Shown here: in pieces, positions 43,067 to 56,686 of the stretch
How positions within the stretch are numbered: the stretch's first letter is position 1
How the letters are laid out: each line of letters starts with the position of its first letter
From: Psoroptes ovis
Taxonomy: Eukaryota > Arthropoda > Arachnida > Sarcoptiformes > Psoroptidae
DNA: 64,000 nt
NCBI GenBank assembly: GCA_002943765.1
Contig: PQWQ01000012.1
Coordinates: 868,001-932,000 of the forward strand
Reading direction: 5' to 3'
The notes under the pieces: generated by a model
The model's input: only the letters and a program-made list of their open reading frames with translations
Database searches by the model: none
What the model was told of the DNA's origin: nothing
Position numbers and translations under genes: made by a program

Positions 43067-46000
43067 CTAATGAGAATAATCAATTTATCGATTCTTTTTT
43101 TTTTGATTGATTCTAAGCTGCTTTGATTCGATTTGAATTTGAGTTCAATTTGAATACGATTCAGTGTCAAAATGGAACAAAAAGAATTCAAATAAAAACA
43201 TTTGAAATAACCAAAAAGACATACAAAAATAATCATCAATCGATAATGGTCAAATGGTCAAATCAATAATACGAATCAAACGATTTTAATATGAGAAAAT
43301 TGTCTCCGAGAAATAAAATAAAAATGTCAAAATCAATGAAATCATTAACCAAATTGGAAATTGATCAAGGAAATCAATTTCATCAATTACCATTGTGTAT
43401 TACATCATTGATAATGATAATAATGGTAATGATTATTCACAATTTATTCATGGTGAAAATATTCAACCGTTGCATGCATATGTAGGTCAGTTAAACTATA
43501 CACATTCCAACTAATGGGGGCCTCTAGAATCCATTTAGGATTCATGTGTATTCTTGGACATGTATTCAATGAGCTATACAACGATATATTTCGACTATAT
43601 AACATGTGATTGTGTATAAGTATAAGTAAAGTTATGAATTAACAAAACAACATGGAATTGGACTCAGTAGATTCAATGGTTTATTCAATCAGTAGATTCA
43701 ATAATCATTGACGTAATCATTGTTTAGCGTATTTGTCATATTCAATAATAATAAAAACAAAATTTAATAAAGAATTAAAACAGAAATAATTGTTGGATAT
43801 CCATATTTAATATATAGAATTTCTATGGTATATTTTACACTCAAAGATTAATGGTTCATTTGTACTTGTAATTGTAATTTACCGAGAATCATTAGTTAAG
43901 AATAATTTTTTTTAAATGAAATCATCAGACAAATTCAGACAATGCAATTGAATTTTACATTAAAGATTTTTGAAAGAGTGAATTTTTAAAAGGTTTAAAG
44001 GGTTTTTTTTTCTTAAATATGATTTCGAATGCAAAAGAAAAGCCCATAAACTTACCCGAAAAATTGTTTCAGTCGTCGTTGATGCTGGATTAATGAAAAA
44101 TAATTCATTTGAAGTCGAAATTAAAGATAAACAAGTTGAATTATCGAGTGGTTTGTTGATTGATGATTTAGAGTCGAATGTTAAGATGATAAGATGATCA
44201 AAGAAGATGGAGAAGATGATTGGAAAAAAATTCACTGAAATTTCACTAATTCACTGATATTCATTTAAAATAATTCACTTGTATGTTGTGTGTATCCACT
44301 CAGATGAATCTATGATGTTTGATTATTTCAAATTTATCAATTTTCATTTAATAAAATTTTGATCAACAAAAACCCGTTGAAAATCCGAATTGTAATTGAA
44401 TCAAATTCACTTCGAAAAATTGTTGAAATTAATCAGAGAATTTCGGAATTTAAGAATTTTAATGATGAAAATTTTAAAAATTGTTGAAATCGTTTTAAAT
44501 GTTGAAATTTTTCAAATTCAATCAATGACAAATTCAAAATTTGGACCAAATCACAAAATTCATTAAAATTTCGAGTAGAAAATTAATTATTTTTGTCATA
44601 AATTACTTAAAATTAATCGCAAAAATTTACTTTTAAATCTCACATTTCACATTTATGATGATTTTCAATGAATGAATGAATGAATGAATTCATGTCAAAA
44701 CACAAATATCATTTGATAGACTTTCAAATATATTATTTGAAATATTATTTTTCAAAAAAAAAAAAAAAAAAATTCAAAACATTTTCGCATGTACATATCA
44801 TTGATGATCATCATAATTGAATGATAAATACAAATACAAACAGCACACATACAACACACACACACAGACACACAAATACACGTATTTCAAATGTTGAAAA
44901 AAATTTGGACCAAAATACAATGTGTAAAGACCAAAGAAGGGCGGATCAATTGGTTCTAATATTTGATGACCAATGCAATCATGCATGCATTCATTCATTT
45001 ACTTGTTTGTCCATTCATTCAATCATATATTCACTGATTCACGTACTCTTGATGGACATTATCGACTTGCAGTATTTTTGGTTGTATGATTTTCAATTTT
45101 TAAAATCGATTGATTCATTGATTAATATCGATTGATCGATTTGATGAATGATTAAATGAATGATTGAATGAATGAAATGATGGCCGATTTTTGATCATTG
45201 AATCTTTGGCAATGAAAACATAGATTAATTTGAAAATTTGAAACAAAATAATGACCAGAATAATTCAATATTTCAATAATGAATTAATGATATGAAATAT
45301 CATTCAATATTTTACGTGTAAACACCAATTTTTACAATTATTTATATTTAGTATATCTCTCAGTGTATACACTGTATTTAGATTATTTTTTTTTTCTAAT
45401 TTTGAACATGAAAATTGTATATAAATGGTTTTAAATCAATGAAATATTAAATGGAATAATAATAATAATAACTAGGGTAGTAGTACAATATGCGGTATAT
45501 GTTTTTCTGCGATTTCTATGTGCATTGAATTGAATTGAATTTCAAAACACCATCAATGGGGCCATCATGTGCATTACAAGGTCCAACGAAAATATTGTTT
45601 ATGACGCTAAAAATTTGACTTTGTTTGTATTTGATATAATGATATATAGAATCGGAAGGAATACAAGACAAGAGAAAATATATTCACCATTGAAAATAAA
45701 GCTACGGGAACCTATTGACACACATTTTCAATTTGGGTTACATTCAGAACAAAAAAAAAAAAAAAGAAGGCGAAATATTTGAAGAAAATGATCGTAGTTC
45801 TCGTTTGATCGTAGATGAATGGATCGTAGATGATCGGTATATGGTGGTCTTGAATGGCACAACAGACTGGATGGTAAAACAGACTCGTACAACATTGAAC
45901 AGCACTGAACGACAACATTGAAAATTCTGCCGCCGTTTTCTGTTGTTTGTTATTATTTAATTTCGAATAGGATTTCAGATTGCCGATATGAATTGAAATG

Positions 46001-48651
46001 AAAGATAAGTTTCCAATTTTTAATTAAAATGGATTAAAAATAATGATGATCATTATGATGATGGCGGATGATGATGTCAGTTGAATATTGAATAATAATT
46101 GAAATCGATGACATTTAAAATTCATTGATATTTCAAATTGTCGATATTCATTAGATCATGGATTCAAAAATGATTGGAAAAAAATGAATCACAAACAATT
46201 ATCAAATCAAATTAAATCAAAATCAGTCGATGATGATAATCAATCAGATTGATCAATGAAAATGATTCAATAGAATCAATCAATCGATAGATCATTGATG
46301 TTTCGTTGTTGATTATTATTATTATCACAATTCAATCGATTGATTGATTGATTAGTTGATTGGCTGGTCGATTGTTTGATTGATTGATTCTATGATAATC
46401 AAGCTTAGATAATTAACTAACAAATGCACTAATTAACCTGCTTCATTCAGGTTAAGTTGGTTACCTGCACCATATAAAAATGATGGATAATCATTCAAAT
46501 TTTGTCAAAAAATACAAAGACAAAAATTTAAATACAAAAAACAATTTGGATTAATCGAAAATGAAAAGCTTTTAATTTTAATTTTTGACAAGTCAAATGA
46601 TGTATTTTACTGTTGTGCTTCAATGGACTCTTTATGACAATTCAATTTTTGTATGATAAGATGAATAGGAGATGAGTATATGCACACACACACTCACACT
46701 GACAGACTCACACACACAAACACGTACACTTAAAGATTAAATATAATGACATCGACAGTATCCGCTACAGCAGCAGCATCAACATCAGTAGCGTATTACA
46801 TCCAAGATTTATGGATAATCTTTAATCCTTATCTTAGATGTAATAATAATCAATTGTGTTTATGATCATCATCATCATTTATAAGTCTCTCATATGATCC
46901 GCATTCATTGAAGCATCTTTGCACATGTATTTAAATGTTATATATTCATCGCTATAAATATATATTATCATCTATATTTATATTATGTTGTTGATGTTAT
47001 AAAAATAGACAAACAAGCAAACAATAGAAAAAATAGATGGAAATTTTATTTTTATAATAATCAAATCAATAATAATAATAATAATGTTATATTTATGGAA
47101 TTGAATTCGATGGAAAAAATCTAAAAATAAATCCAGAATATTAAATTGGAATGAAAAAATCAAATGATTCTACACATATTCTTCATATTGCACATGCTTA
47201 TGTGGCCAAAGTATATGGATCATAATGATCATGGTTAATGGTGGTTCGATTCGTCTTGAAGCATGATTCAACAAGAAACACCGTATTTTTCAAATGCATC
47301 AAGAATCGCTCTTCGGGTTATATATGCACGTTTCGCTCGGTTATTTGTTCAGTTCATTTATCACGATTATTATAATTCGATACGTCATTCATTCAGCATC
47401 AACAGACATACGTATATAGATATTCGGTTTTTTTTCTAACCAAGATGTACCAACTGTAATGAGACATTGTATAGTCCTTTATTGATCATGATTTCCTATG
47501 GTCGAACAAAATGAATAATTATTGAAACAAATTTGACAAAATAATGCATAGAAAATTAATGGAAAAATCAATTTAACAAAGTAATAATACGAAATGTTCA
47601 TGAATTCATGGATATTATTATCAACAGTAATTCATGGAAGCATTAAATATTATTATTATTGGTAAAATATTCGGAACAATCCTTGTCAATATTCATTTGC
47701 TTCTGGTTGCTACCGGTTGTAATGAAAAGCCATTGAAAGTTTTCATCATCATTGATTCATTCATTAAATTTTATTTAGTTACATTTAATTTCAAGTTTTT
47801 TTGTTTGTTGGTAATTATTGATTTTATAATCATTTGATTGTGAGCAATAATCATTTGAATAATGTCAAATGTCTTAAATGTTTCAATGTTTTTTTGGTTG
47901 AATTTGATTGAAGGTCAACAAAAAATTATGAATGATTTCAATGCACTGAATTTGAATTATATTCATTCATTAATCAAAGATCATGAAGAGATGATGTTTT
48001 CGTGATCGCCAGAAATATTTCCAATTTGAAATATTCCCGAATTCATCCAATATTTTAATGTTTATTTTTGATTATTTTTAAGCTTGAAAATTCTATTTTT
48101 AAATTTCATATTTTTCTACATTCCACAGAATTCAACTGAAACAAGAAAATTAATTCATTTTAATTTAATTCCGGAATAAAGGAATGTACCTTTTAAATTC
48201 AAGAATTCAAAAATTTCATCTTTTAATTTTGGTAAACAAAATGAATAAATTGTTGGAATAAAGATGGATTGAAAACTTGGAAATTTGTTTTTTCCGAATT
48301 CAATGTTAATGCATTGGAGATGATGGTACCGGTGGCCATGAACATCGACGAACTTTTTTCCGGATAAATTGACGTACATTATTCATTTAGAATGAACGGC
48401 AATGGAAGCAAAATGTGTCCATCCTACACGCTAACTCGTAATTCATTTATGATTCAATGTAAACAAACATTCATAAACAACAATTCATCCCAAATTCAAA
48501 GTGCAAAACATTTTGCTCAAAAAACAAATGTAAACAAATGATAAGATTAATTTAAAAAACATGTTTTTCGGAATGAAAGCATCGAGCTTGGAATGCAAGC
48601 TCAAATATTATTTATTTGTTTGCCATCCACAATACCAAATCCAAACAAAAA

Positions 48652-49694
48652 ATGTTTTCAATTGAAAAAATTCAATTAAACCAAGTTGAAATCAGCGAAA
48701 TCGTCGACACATTAAACAATGGTCTTAGCAAATTATATGATCATTGTAAATGTGATTATGTTGATTGTCCAGATTTACGACAATCACCATTTAATTTAGT
48801 TGAATCAGGTATCGGTAGTAATCGATCGTTTATTGTTGATTGTGGTTCAGTAAATTATTTAACACCGTTGGTTCAACGTGATAAACGATATTCATTTGAA
48901 CAAATTGCCAAAATCATTGCCAATGATTATGAAGATATGAAAAAATTTTTCATCATTGGTGCTGCAGCCGGTCCATTCTATCGTATTGGACATAATTCTG
49001 AATTGATTCCGAATATTTCTTTGGCCAAAAATAATGATGATAACATTGAGGTGATTGAAAATGGTACATACTATGCCGATGTAAGATTTGTATCATTGAT
49101 TTAATTTATCAAAGGTTTTTAATTTTTAATTTTTCAATTTTCCACATTTAACAGCTGATCAATGACAACAATGAATATCGTCTATGCAAATGTCCATACA
49201 GTGAATTTGGTTTACTTGGTAATTTTTACGTTTCGGAAGGCGAACCTGGAAAAGTAATACGAATCGTTCTCGAAAAACGATTAAATCTTGATGGTCATCA
49301 TAATGAAAGTTTAACTGAATCGATACGAAAAATTTTAAATGAAAAATTTCCAACCAAACAAATCAGTATGGGTGGAGTGTTTTTGATTGAAAATTCACAA
49401 GCGAAATTACATATTATGCCAGATTTTTCCGCTGAACCATTATCAACTGATAATGATGTTGATAATTGGCTTAAATATTTTTCGATGAATCCACCATTAG
49501 TGTGTTTAACAACACTGCATTCAAATGATTTGAATCGATTAGATTTACGTATCGAACATACACATTGTTTTAATCGCTTGAATGGCCAAGGTGGCCATTA
49601 TCATTATGATTTACAGCCAAACACTGTTCGGTATGTGGCATATTTACGACCAGTCGATTACGTTTATCGCATTGATCGGCCATCAAAATTTTAA
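48652..49694 (+). CDS. C11orf54: C11orf54 homologue (DUF1907 ester hydrolase-like protein), two exons
   Basis: Exons 48652-49080 and 49155-49694 flank a 74 bp GT-AG intron in phase 0 and give 322 residues; human C11orf54 (PTD012) has 315. The human protein is a zinc-containing enzyme that shows ester hydrolase activity on model substrates; its natural substrate is not settled as far as I know. Family segments seen in order are DCPDLRQSPFNLVESGI (near the N-terminus), GAAAGPFYRIGHNSE, SEGEPGKVI, the MGGVFLI segment starting at 215, LHIMPDFS, NWLKYFSMNPPLVCL, and the metal site EHTHCFNRLNGQGGHYHYD, followed by YVYRIDRP. The zinc ligands by alignment are H278 and H280 (HTH) and H291 (first histidine of HYHYD). 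The loop between them is one residue longer than the human one as I remember it. I chose the ATG at 48652 (AAAAATG) because nothing upstream in this frame supports an earlier start. Confidence 0.95.
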
Positions 49695-49747
49695 AAAATT
49701 GAAAAAATTTTAAATTTAAAACTTCAGACAAAAACTTTGATTCCCCG

Positions 49748-49761
49748 CCAACAGATGGCAG
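49748..49761 (+). promoter_or_regulatory. CTCF-like binding motif downstream of C11orf54
   Basis: CCAACAGATGGCAG matches the 14-base vertebrate CTCF core CCASYAGRKGGCRS at 13 positions. It lies in a locally GC-richer patch 54 bp after the C11orf54 stop codon. Binding and species relevance are inferred only. Confidence 0.3.
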
Positions 49762-49927
49762 CAGCATCTCTGAATTCAAAAATTTACCGCCAAAAAAAAC
49801 TCATCAAACATTTTAAATTATTTATCATTTATTAAAAATTCAAGGAAATAGACGAAATGAAAAATGAAGAAGAGGAAAATAATATAAATCATTTTAATGA
49901 AAATTTGGAAAATTCAAATATTAAACA

Positions 49928-49957
49928 AATAAATGAATGAATGTCTGACTGAATAAA
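49928..49957 (+). terminator. Candidate C11orf54 polyadenylation signals
   Basis: AATAAA occurs at 49928-49933 and 49952-49957, about 235-260 bp after the stop codon. ATTAAA at 49831-49836 is an alternative. The choice cannot be made from sequence alone. Confidence 0.3.
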
Positions 49958-50344
49958 TAAACAAACAAACATGAATATTTGACAAAAATATATTTTACCA
50001 TTCATTCACCATTCACCAGGACCACGTTTTTTTTACCTAATTTCATTTCATTTTTCCCCGTACATATACACGCAAAAACTCATTACATTCATATATGAAT
50101 AAGTAAACAAAATTAAAATTAAAATGAAAACGAAAATTTGCCTCGAAAAACAAATATAAGTTTCAAAAATTTCAAAGTAAAAATTCCCCAAATGATAAAA
50201 ATACAGCGACCCGAACATGAAGAAAAATGAATAAATAATCATTATGGAATCAATGATTCAATAGTCGAATCAATGATCAATGATAATTAGAGAATGAATT
50301 TATATTCAAATTTCAAGTGAAATTCCAATGAATTTCCATTGAAA

Positions 50345-50408
50345 TTCGATTTTGGGCCTGATTTTGGCCCGTTTTGGACAAATTTTAGCCTATTTTGGGC
50401 CAAATTTC
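50345..50408. repeat. Short degenerate repeat of ATTTTGGGCC units
   Basis: ATTTTGGGCC, ATTTTGGCCC, TTTTGGACA, TTTTAGCC and ATTTTGGGCC follow one another at 10-15 base spacing. No coding role is visible. Confidence 0.5.
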
Positions 50409-53087
50409 GAGTAGAAATCCTGGACCGAAATTTAGGCGAATAAATGTCTTGGGTCAAATTCGAAGAAATCAAAAATAATTCCAAAAATTTGTATGGGACC
50501 ATTGGGCAATGATTGCAAAGTCAATATGTGAAAACGTCCAAGTCCTCTGCTGTGTATCGAATTACAAACGAAAAAAAAAAAATATTCATATTTCATCCAT
50601 TATTCCACGATCCTTGATTTGTTATTTCTGCAGAACCATGGTTTAAATGCATTTTTTGCAATGGTTTGATTTTAAAAAAATACCTTCAGGCTTGGAACTA
50701 TTTGCAATTTGTCATTTGTCAAATTTACCCGAATTTGAGTCATTTTAGATTCACCAAATTTTACATTTCTCGAACCGAATCGGGCTCTAGATAGATTCAA
50801 ATCGTCCAAAATTCAAAATTTCAAAATAATCATTTTTGTGTCGTTTAATTGAGTTTTAGAAAAAAATTTTATGAAATGAAATGAAATTCATTTATTTCGA
50901 TTGTAAATTGTAAAAAATTGTAATTTAAATATTTTGTTCGATGAACATTTTCCATGATGGAAATGTTTTGCCATGTTCACTCCCCTTATTCTCCTTGATT
51001 TACTTCAAATTCACTCCTAATTCACTTCAAATCTAATTCAGTGAACAATCAACTGAAAATTGAGGGAAAAATTTGGCGGAAAAATCAATCAAAACAGGTG
51101 TGAATAGGTTTGAATGGGGGAGGGTAGAAAGGAAATTGTGGCAAAGTTTCCAAAATGTACTACATTCTACAATTACAATCAATGATTACAAAATGATTAA
51201 TTGTTGTTTCATAATGATTTATCACCCATCAAACATTGAATGACGCTAAAAATCAATTTTAATTCCCATTGAAAATCTCCACCAAAAAAAAACTTGAAAA
51301 CTTTTAGGAACAAATGAATTTTCATTGAATCATTCAGCAATAAACAATGACTAATCACGAATTATTATCACTAATTACGAATTACTAATTATTAATCACT
51401 AATTATTGATTAATCATTAATTAAACACTAATCACATTATTATTATTGTAAATATAATTACAGATATTTCATTTAATATTCAATGTGACAATTGAATGAT
51501 TCATTTCAATGTGACCAAGTTTTTATAAAATTCTAATGAATGACAAAGAATTTTAAATAAATGATCCGCTCTATTTTTATAAATATTCGAATATTCAAAA
51601 TGACAACATGATTCCAATTTGGTTTTAATTTCAAAAAATTAATGATATTTTCGCTCTCTCTTGCATTTTTCCTATTTGGAAGGCATTTGTCAATTTCAAT
51701 TTCGTCGATTAGTTTTAATTTAAAATTACGACCGTGTTTGTTAACACGCTTCGCATGAAATTAATTTTTGCGCTTCAAAATTCATTCATTTCCATAAAAA
51801 TTCTTTAATCATTGATTTGGAATTTTACTGAATTTTGAATTTCTGGAAGAATTTTCCCTATGAATTCAATGAATTTGGTATAATTTTCCCTGGAAAACCA
51901 GGGAAAATTGTCATTGTCAAAATAACTCAAAATAATTCAAATTCAAATAATTATTCATTGAACCAATGTTAATAATAAATGAATATTTGCAGTTTAAATT
52001 AAATTGAAGCAATTAATTTTATGTCAAAATTTTTTTATTTTATTTTTATCTTTTTTTTTGGGGGGGGCCAATTTGGGCCCATTTTCAAAGGTAAATTATG
52101 AGAATTATTGCTTATAATTTAGTTGAAATTCTAAGAAAGAATTTTCTCTTTCAAAACACAGAAATGTTCATTGAAAAATAATTAAATTTTCTTCATTTTT
52201 TTTTCGAATAAGAAATTTTCTTGAATAAAATTTTTGAAAAAAAAAACTTGAAAACTTTTTCAAAATCTAAAATTTCAAAGAATTTCAAGAAAAATTCAAT
52301 TCGATTAAGCTCAAAATCAATTTTTTTTACCTATTTTCCATCTATTTTCTTCGATTTTTCAAAGAATCCAAAGAAAGAAAATACAAATTCAAACATTTTC
52401 AATCATATATGATTATAGTATGTTTGTGTTTTCAAATAAAAAAAATAAAAAAAAATAATAATATGAGGTATAAGACATCAGAGATAGAAGGTATAAGCCT
52501 GTCAAGTGTATGCGTATGTTCAAGTGTTTCTGTGTTTGAGAGATGTTTTTTTTTTGAAAGATGCTTTGTGAAATGTCAAATGTTTTAATTTCGTTTTTTT
52601 TTTCGATGGTCCTCGATGTTGATATTTCTCCTGTTTTGTTTTTTTTTTTTTTTTTTGGTATGATCCTCGAATGCTGTTTCGATGCCTATTTCGAATGTCA
52701 ATTTTGAATCTTCATCATTCAAAGATCTTTTGAGTATTTAATGACATTTTTTTTTCTGTAAATGTGGAACATGGGCCAATGGTAATGGAAGAAAAACTGT
52801 GCCAAAGTAATGTATGTGCCTCGTTTAACGCCATTAGATGAATAATATTTCTACAGCTAAATTCCATAGTCAGGACAGCGTAAAACGAGGCATAAAATAA
52901 TGATAATTATAAGAGACCCATTAATTCAAGTAAAAAATTTACAAATTACATTTCAAATGTTTCACCTGAATACACACTCAAACACTCACAGACAAACATT
53001 TATTAGTTTTTTTCTCTTCATTAGCATTGACAGTCTACAGTTAATATTATATGATCAATCCCGTATATGTGTTCGTGGATATGTGTG

Positions 53088-53272
53088 TGTTTACCCATTT
53101 ACCCGTGCGTATTTACCCATGTATGTATTTACCCGTATGCATTTGCTCAGTTGTATTTGTACAGGTGTGTTTGTACACGTGCGCTTGCTCAGCTGCAAGC
53201 ATTTACCCGAATCATTTACCCGTGTGTGCAGTCGCCCGAACACATTTACCCAAATGAATTTACCTGTATAAT
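53088..53272. repeat. Degenerate tandem repeat with TTTACCC core
   Basis: ATTTACCCGT or close variants (TTTACCCAT, TTGTACACG, TTTACCCGA) recur every 12-18 bases on the plus strand, alternating with TG-rich spacers. Two overlapping plus frames stay open through it and give C/Y/P-rich peptides, which I take as repeat artefacts. Confidence 0.6.
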
Positions 53273-53425
53273 TATTAGGGTAAGACGGGTATCTTCTGCG
53301 TAACCAATCTTAGCATCAAATGATCAAATAAACTCAACGAATCAAATCGTTAATTATGTTTTTTTTTTCAAAAGTCTTCTATTCCATAATTAGACATATA
53401 ATTATTGGTAAGGATTTAGAGTTTT

Positions 53426-53505
53426 AAGGGTTGTTCGATAAGTTCCTACTGGAAATCGAATGGAAACGTATGCAGAAATCGGCAAAAACTTTGCGGACAA
53501 CCTTT
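53426..53505. mobile_element. Mini-mariner MITE, copy M
   Basis: GGGTTGTTCGATAAGTTCC at the left and AAAAACTTTGCGGACAACC at the right flank a centre with GGAAATCGAATGG and AAATCGGC, remnants of the family interior. It lies between the two minisatellites at 53.1 and 54.2 kb. Confidence 0.75.
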
Positions 53506-54215
53506 GAATATTTTTAAATTTATTTTTTTTCTGCCAGATAATTTCATGCCATTTTGAACATGTTTAAAAGTCTTAAAAGTCTTGAAATTCTTAAAATTGA
53601 AATTTGTTCAAATGTCAAATTCGTTTACTTGTTAAGAAATGGGAGGTGAAGACAAATATTCCATATTCAATGCATGGATGCATTGAAAATATTCTTTGCT
53701 ACAAATTCATTGAACTGGTACTGAAAATAATTGAAAAATAATGTATAATTTTATAAATTAAAACTCAAGAATATCTTTGAATTAATTGAATTGAATTGAA
53801 ACTTGAAATTTGAATTAATTAAGTCAGAATAATTTTTGATTAATTAAAGAAAAATCCAGCAAATCGAAGACATTGAAATATCAAATGTGTTTTGCCTTTC
53901 AAGCATTTTTGAATACATTAGTGCCTTATGCAGGCTTTAATTCGCTCAATTTTTAAAAGTTTTTCAAGTCTTTCTATGAGGTAAGATATGGTTTATCGAG
54001 CCTTAATTTTGTCTCAAATGTATGTTTCCAATGGACAATGATAAAGTCATACAGATTTATTTAGACAGAAAATTAGAAAGAGAAACTATTGAACAAAGGA
54101 TCAATGAAATTCTAAGAATTTGAAGATTTGAAAGTGTCAAATGTCTAATTTTGACCCATTTTTTCCTCTATTTGGGTTTTTGAAATTCAAGCAGAGGAAA
54201 ACTCCTAAGATTTCA

Positions 54216-54510
54216 TCGAAATTCCTTTGAGGTTCGATTGAGGCTTCATCGAGGTTCCATTGAGGTACCTTTGAGGCTCCATAGATGATTTTATTGAGGC
54301 TCATATTGAGGTTCCGTTGAGGTTCCATCGAGCTTAGATTGAGGCTTCATTGAGGCCTGATCGATTGAGGTTCCACCGAGGTAAGATTGAGGCTTTAATG
54401 AGATCTCAACGAGCTATAATAAAGGATTTCATTGAGGGTCCATTAAGGCAATATTGAGGCTTCATCAAGGTTCCATTTAGATTCAATTGAGGCTTAATCG
54501 ATTGAGGTTT
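54216..54510. repeat. Degenerate minisatellite, about 11-bp period with GAGG
   Basis: GAGG recurs mostly every 11-12 bases, with units such as GAGGTTCCATT, GAGGCTTCATC and GAGGTACCTTT. The order is best at 54229-54350 and decays to 54510. The minus-strand frame across it (NLDEASIEPQRNF type) is a by-product of the repeat. Confidence 0.75.
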
Positions 54511-55155
54511 TCTCTTGTTCAAACTTGTCATTAATTAAATGTATTTTATTTCTTTTAATTATTACGCAATTAATTTCAAATAGAAACACATTTTTGAACG
54601 TTTGTCCATGTTAATGTATGTAGAAATAAACATTAATCGCAAATAATTAATTTGATGACCATTTGAAATGGTAATAATCATCGATTATGGATCCATGGAT
54701 TTTTTTGCTAAGACCTTTACTATTCAGGTTTTGGTTGGGAAAAAATGGGATAAATTTTCATTTGAATCAATAAAAATTAATTGGCCCATTTGATCTCAAA
54801 AAAATCGATCGGAATTTTGTGGTATTCGGTAGTATTTTCTACGACCACGAATCATTTATATTAATTACATCACGCATCAATTTTATTTGGAGAAAAATTT
54901 TTCCACTGAAAAAAAAAATTAAATTTCATATACCTTAATACCTTCATATACCATATGAAAAAACCTGCAAAGGTTTTCGATTTTAGGGCCAATAAAATCC
55001 TTATCATCTGAATCATAATGAATACTGACGAAGCCATTTCGACCCTCAATCATTATTATACCCGATCAAAAGGCCTTCGATCCTTATGAAAAAATCCTCT
55101 TTTATAAGGATTAATCGAAAAAAAAACTCGTTAAATTTATCTGAATCATATTTTA

Positions 55156-55254
55156 TTAAGGTGGTCCATAGAGCTTATGGCCAATACGTTTTAATAAAAA
55201 ATAGAGCCGATTGCCATTGATTTAATGGTGGATGAACATTCGTGTGGACAGCCT
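55156..55254. mobile_element. Mini-mariner MITE, diverged copy N
   Basis: It starts TTAAGGTGGTCCATAGAG after a TA, and ends TGTGGACAGCCTA. GCCGATTGCCATTGAT in the centre resembles the family interior. The outer arms pair poorly, so this assignment is less sure. Confidence 0.45.
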
Positions 55255-56133
55255 ATCATTATCATCATCATTAATAATGATGATATTCAACGTATGATAA
55301 GATTCAATAAGATTTTTGTGGTGAAAAAGTGTATTAAGAAAAACGAAAAACAAATTCACCTGATAATAAGCTAAGCCATTCGATGATGATGATCAGTCTT
55401 ATCATCATCATTATTTGTACTCATAAACATGTAATCTATTCCGCATGATTGAGTGGAATTTTCCGATGAAATTTCAGCTATTTGAAACCCGTTCGGGGCC
55501 ATAATGAACCCGAACGGTCCTGAAAAAATGAACCGAATCGGGCTCGACCTGCTTCCGAACTGGATCCAAAACTAATTTGCTTCGATCTAATTCAAAATCA
55601 TTTGAATCATCTTCGTATTTTCATTAATTTATTTTCGATTTGAAAATGACACCAAGAAAAAATTGATGGAAATTTATGAATTGAGAAAAATCAAATTAAT
55701 CAAAGATTTGGTGCCCGAATTCGGGGGCCGAATCGGTCCTATTCGATTCGATTTTCCATAAAAAAAACAAGAATCCGTTTCACATAAGAAACCATCTAAG
55801 AATTCCAAATAACTAAGACACCAAATGTGCCAAAAATAGACCAAATTACATCGTACAAATTTACATTTATGAGATTCTGTGCATTTGTTATGTTTGCGTG
55901 TATTTTTGTACATTTGCGTGTTTACAACAAATACAAACATGTATCATTCAAGAAAAAGTATTATGTCAAATAAATAAGGAAGAATTTTATTGAATTTTTC
56001 GCTCCGGGGTAAATAGCTATTTTCACTCAGACTTAGCTATAATAGACTTTTGTATACAAGGATTATATTGGGAAGAAATTTCCAAGGAATATTTCATTTC
56101 ATTCTGATTCTGAGAAACATAAATATCATCGGA

Positions 56134-56224
56134 TTGGGTTGTCCAAAAAGTTTCAAAGGTTTTCCAAGATTTTTTCCGTAGAATTCAATGGATTTAATAA
56201 TGGAAAACTTTGCGGACAATCCTT
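56134..56224. mobile_element. Mini-mariner MITE, copy O
   Basis: GGGTTGTCCAAAAAGTTTC at the left and GAAAACTTTGCGGACAATCC at the right pair well. TTCAATGGA in the centre is the family interior. Confidence 0.75.
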
Positions 56225-56686
56225 ATAATTGTAATATGTAATTAAACACTATTGGAATCGTCTCAAGACTATTGTCAAACCGTGACATTTTGACAGTGAT
56301 TCGCAACCGTTTTTGCTTGACGTCCACGGAACTTGCTGGCAGATTTAATCGTCGGATAAATGAAGTCATGAAGAGAAATGTGGTTGAGACCAACTGCTCA
56401 GAAAGAGGTGTCAAAATCAAATGAAAAATTCAATTAAAGAAAAATACAATGTCAAATGTTCAAATACATGAATTTATTTGTATTTGTAAATATATTCATA
56501 TGGTATTATTGATATACATCGTGTATTGATCAGAATATATAATCATATGTCTATATATATCGGTACATCCACCACCAACAACAACAACAACAACATTCAC
56601 CGATAATAATAAAGATTTTGTTTTAAATAAAAAAAAAATCTATTTTTATATCGAAGAAGAACAATAGAAAAAAATTAATTTATTTC

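Larger units (their letters stand above)
35739..48651. other. Long stretch before C11orf54, no supported gene
   Basis: It contains mini-mariner copies J, K and L and many A/T homopolymers. Frames at 40355-40764 (minus, hydrophobic, F/S/Y-rich), 42347-42532 and 43960-44235 were read and show no recognisable domain. The last hundred bases are presumably C11orf54 promoter and leader; no clear core promoter motif was identified. Confidence 0.45.

Noticed and set aside
47240..47262. GGTTCGATTCG, resembling a tRNA B box
   Set aside because: No paired T stem, acceptor stem or A box was found around it.
49570..49779. Minus-strand frame over the C11orf54 3' exon
   Set aside because: It is antisense to a well supported coding exon and shows no domain.
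53051..53303. Cysteine- and tyrosine-rich overlapping plus frames
   Set aside because: They are produced by the TTTACCC/TG tandem repeat being open in two frames.
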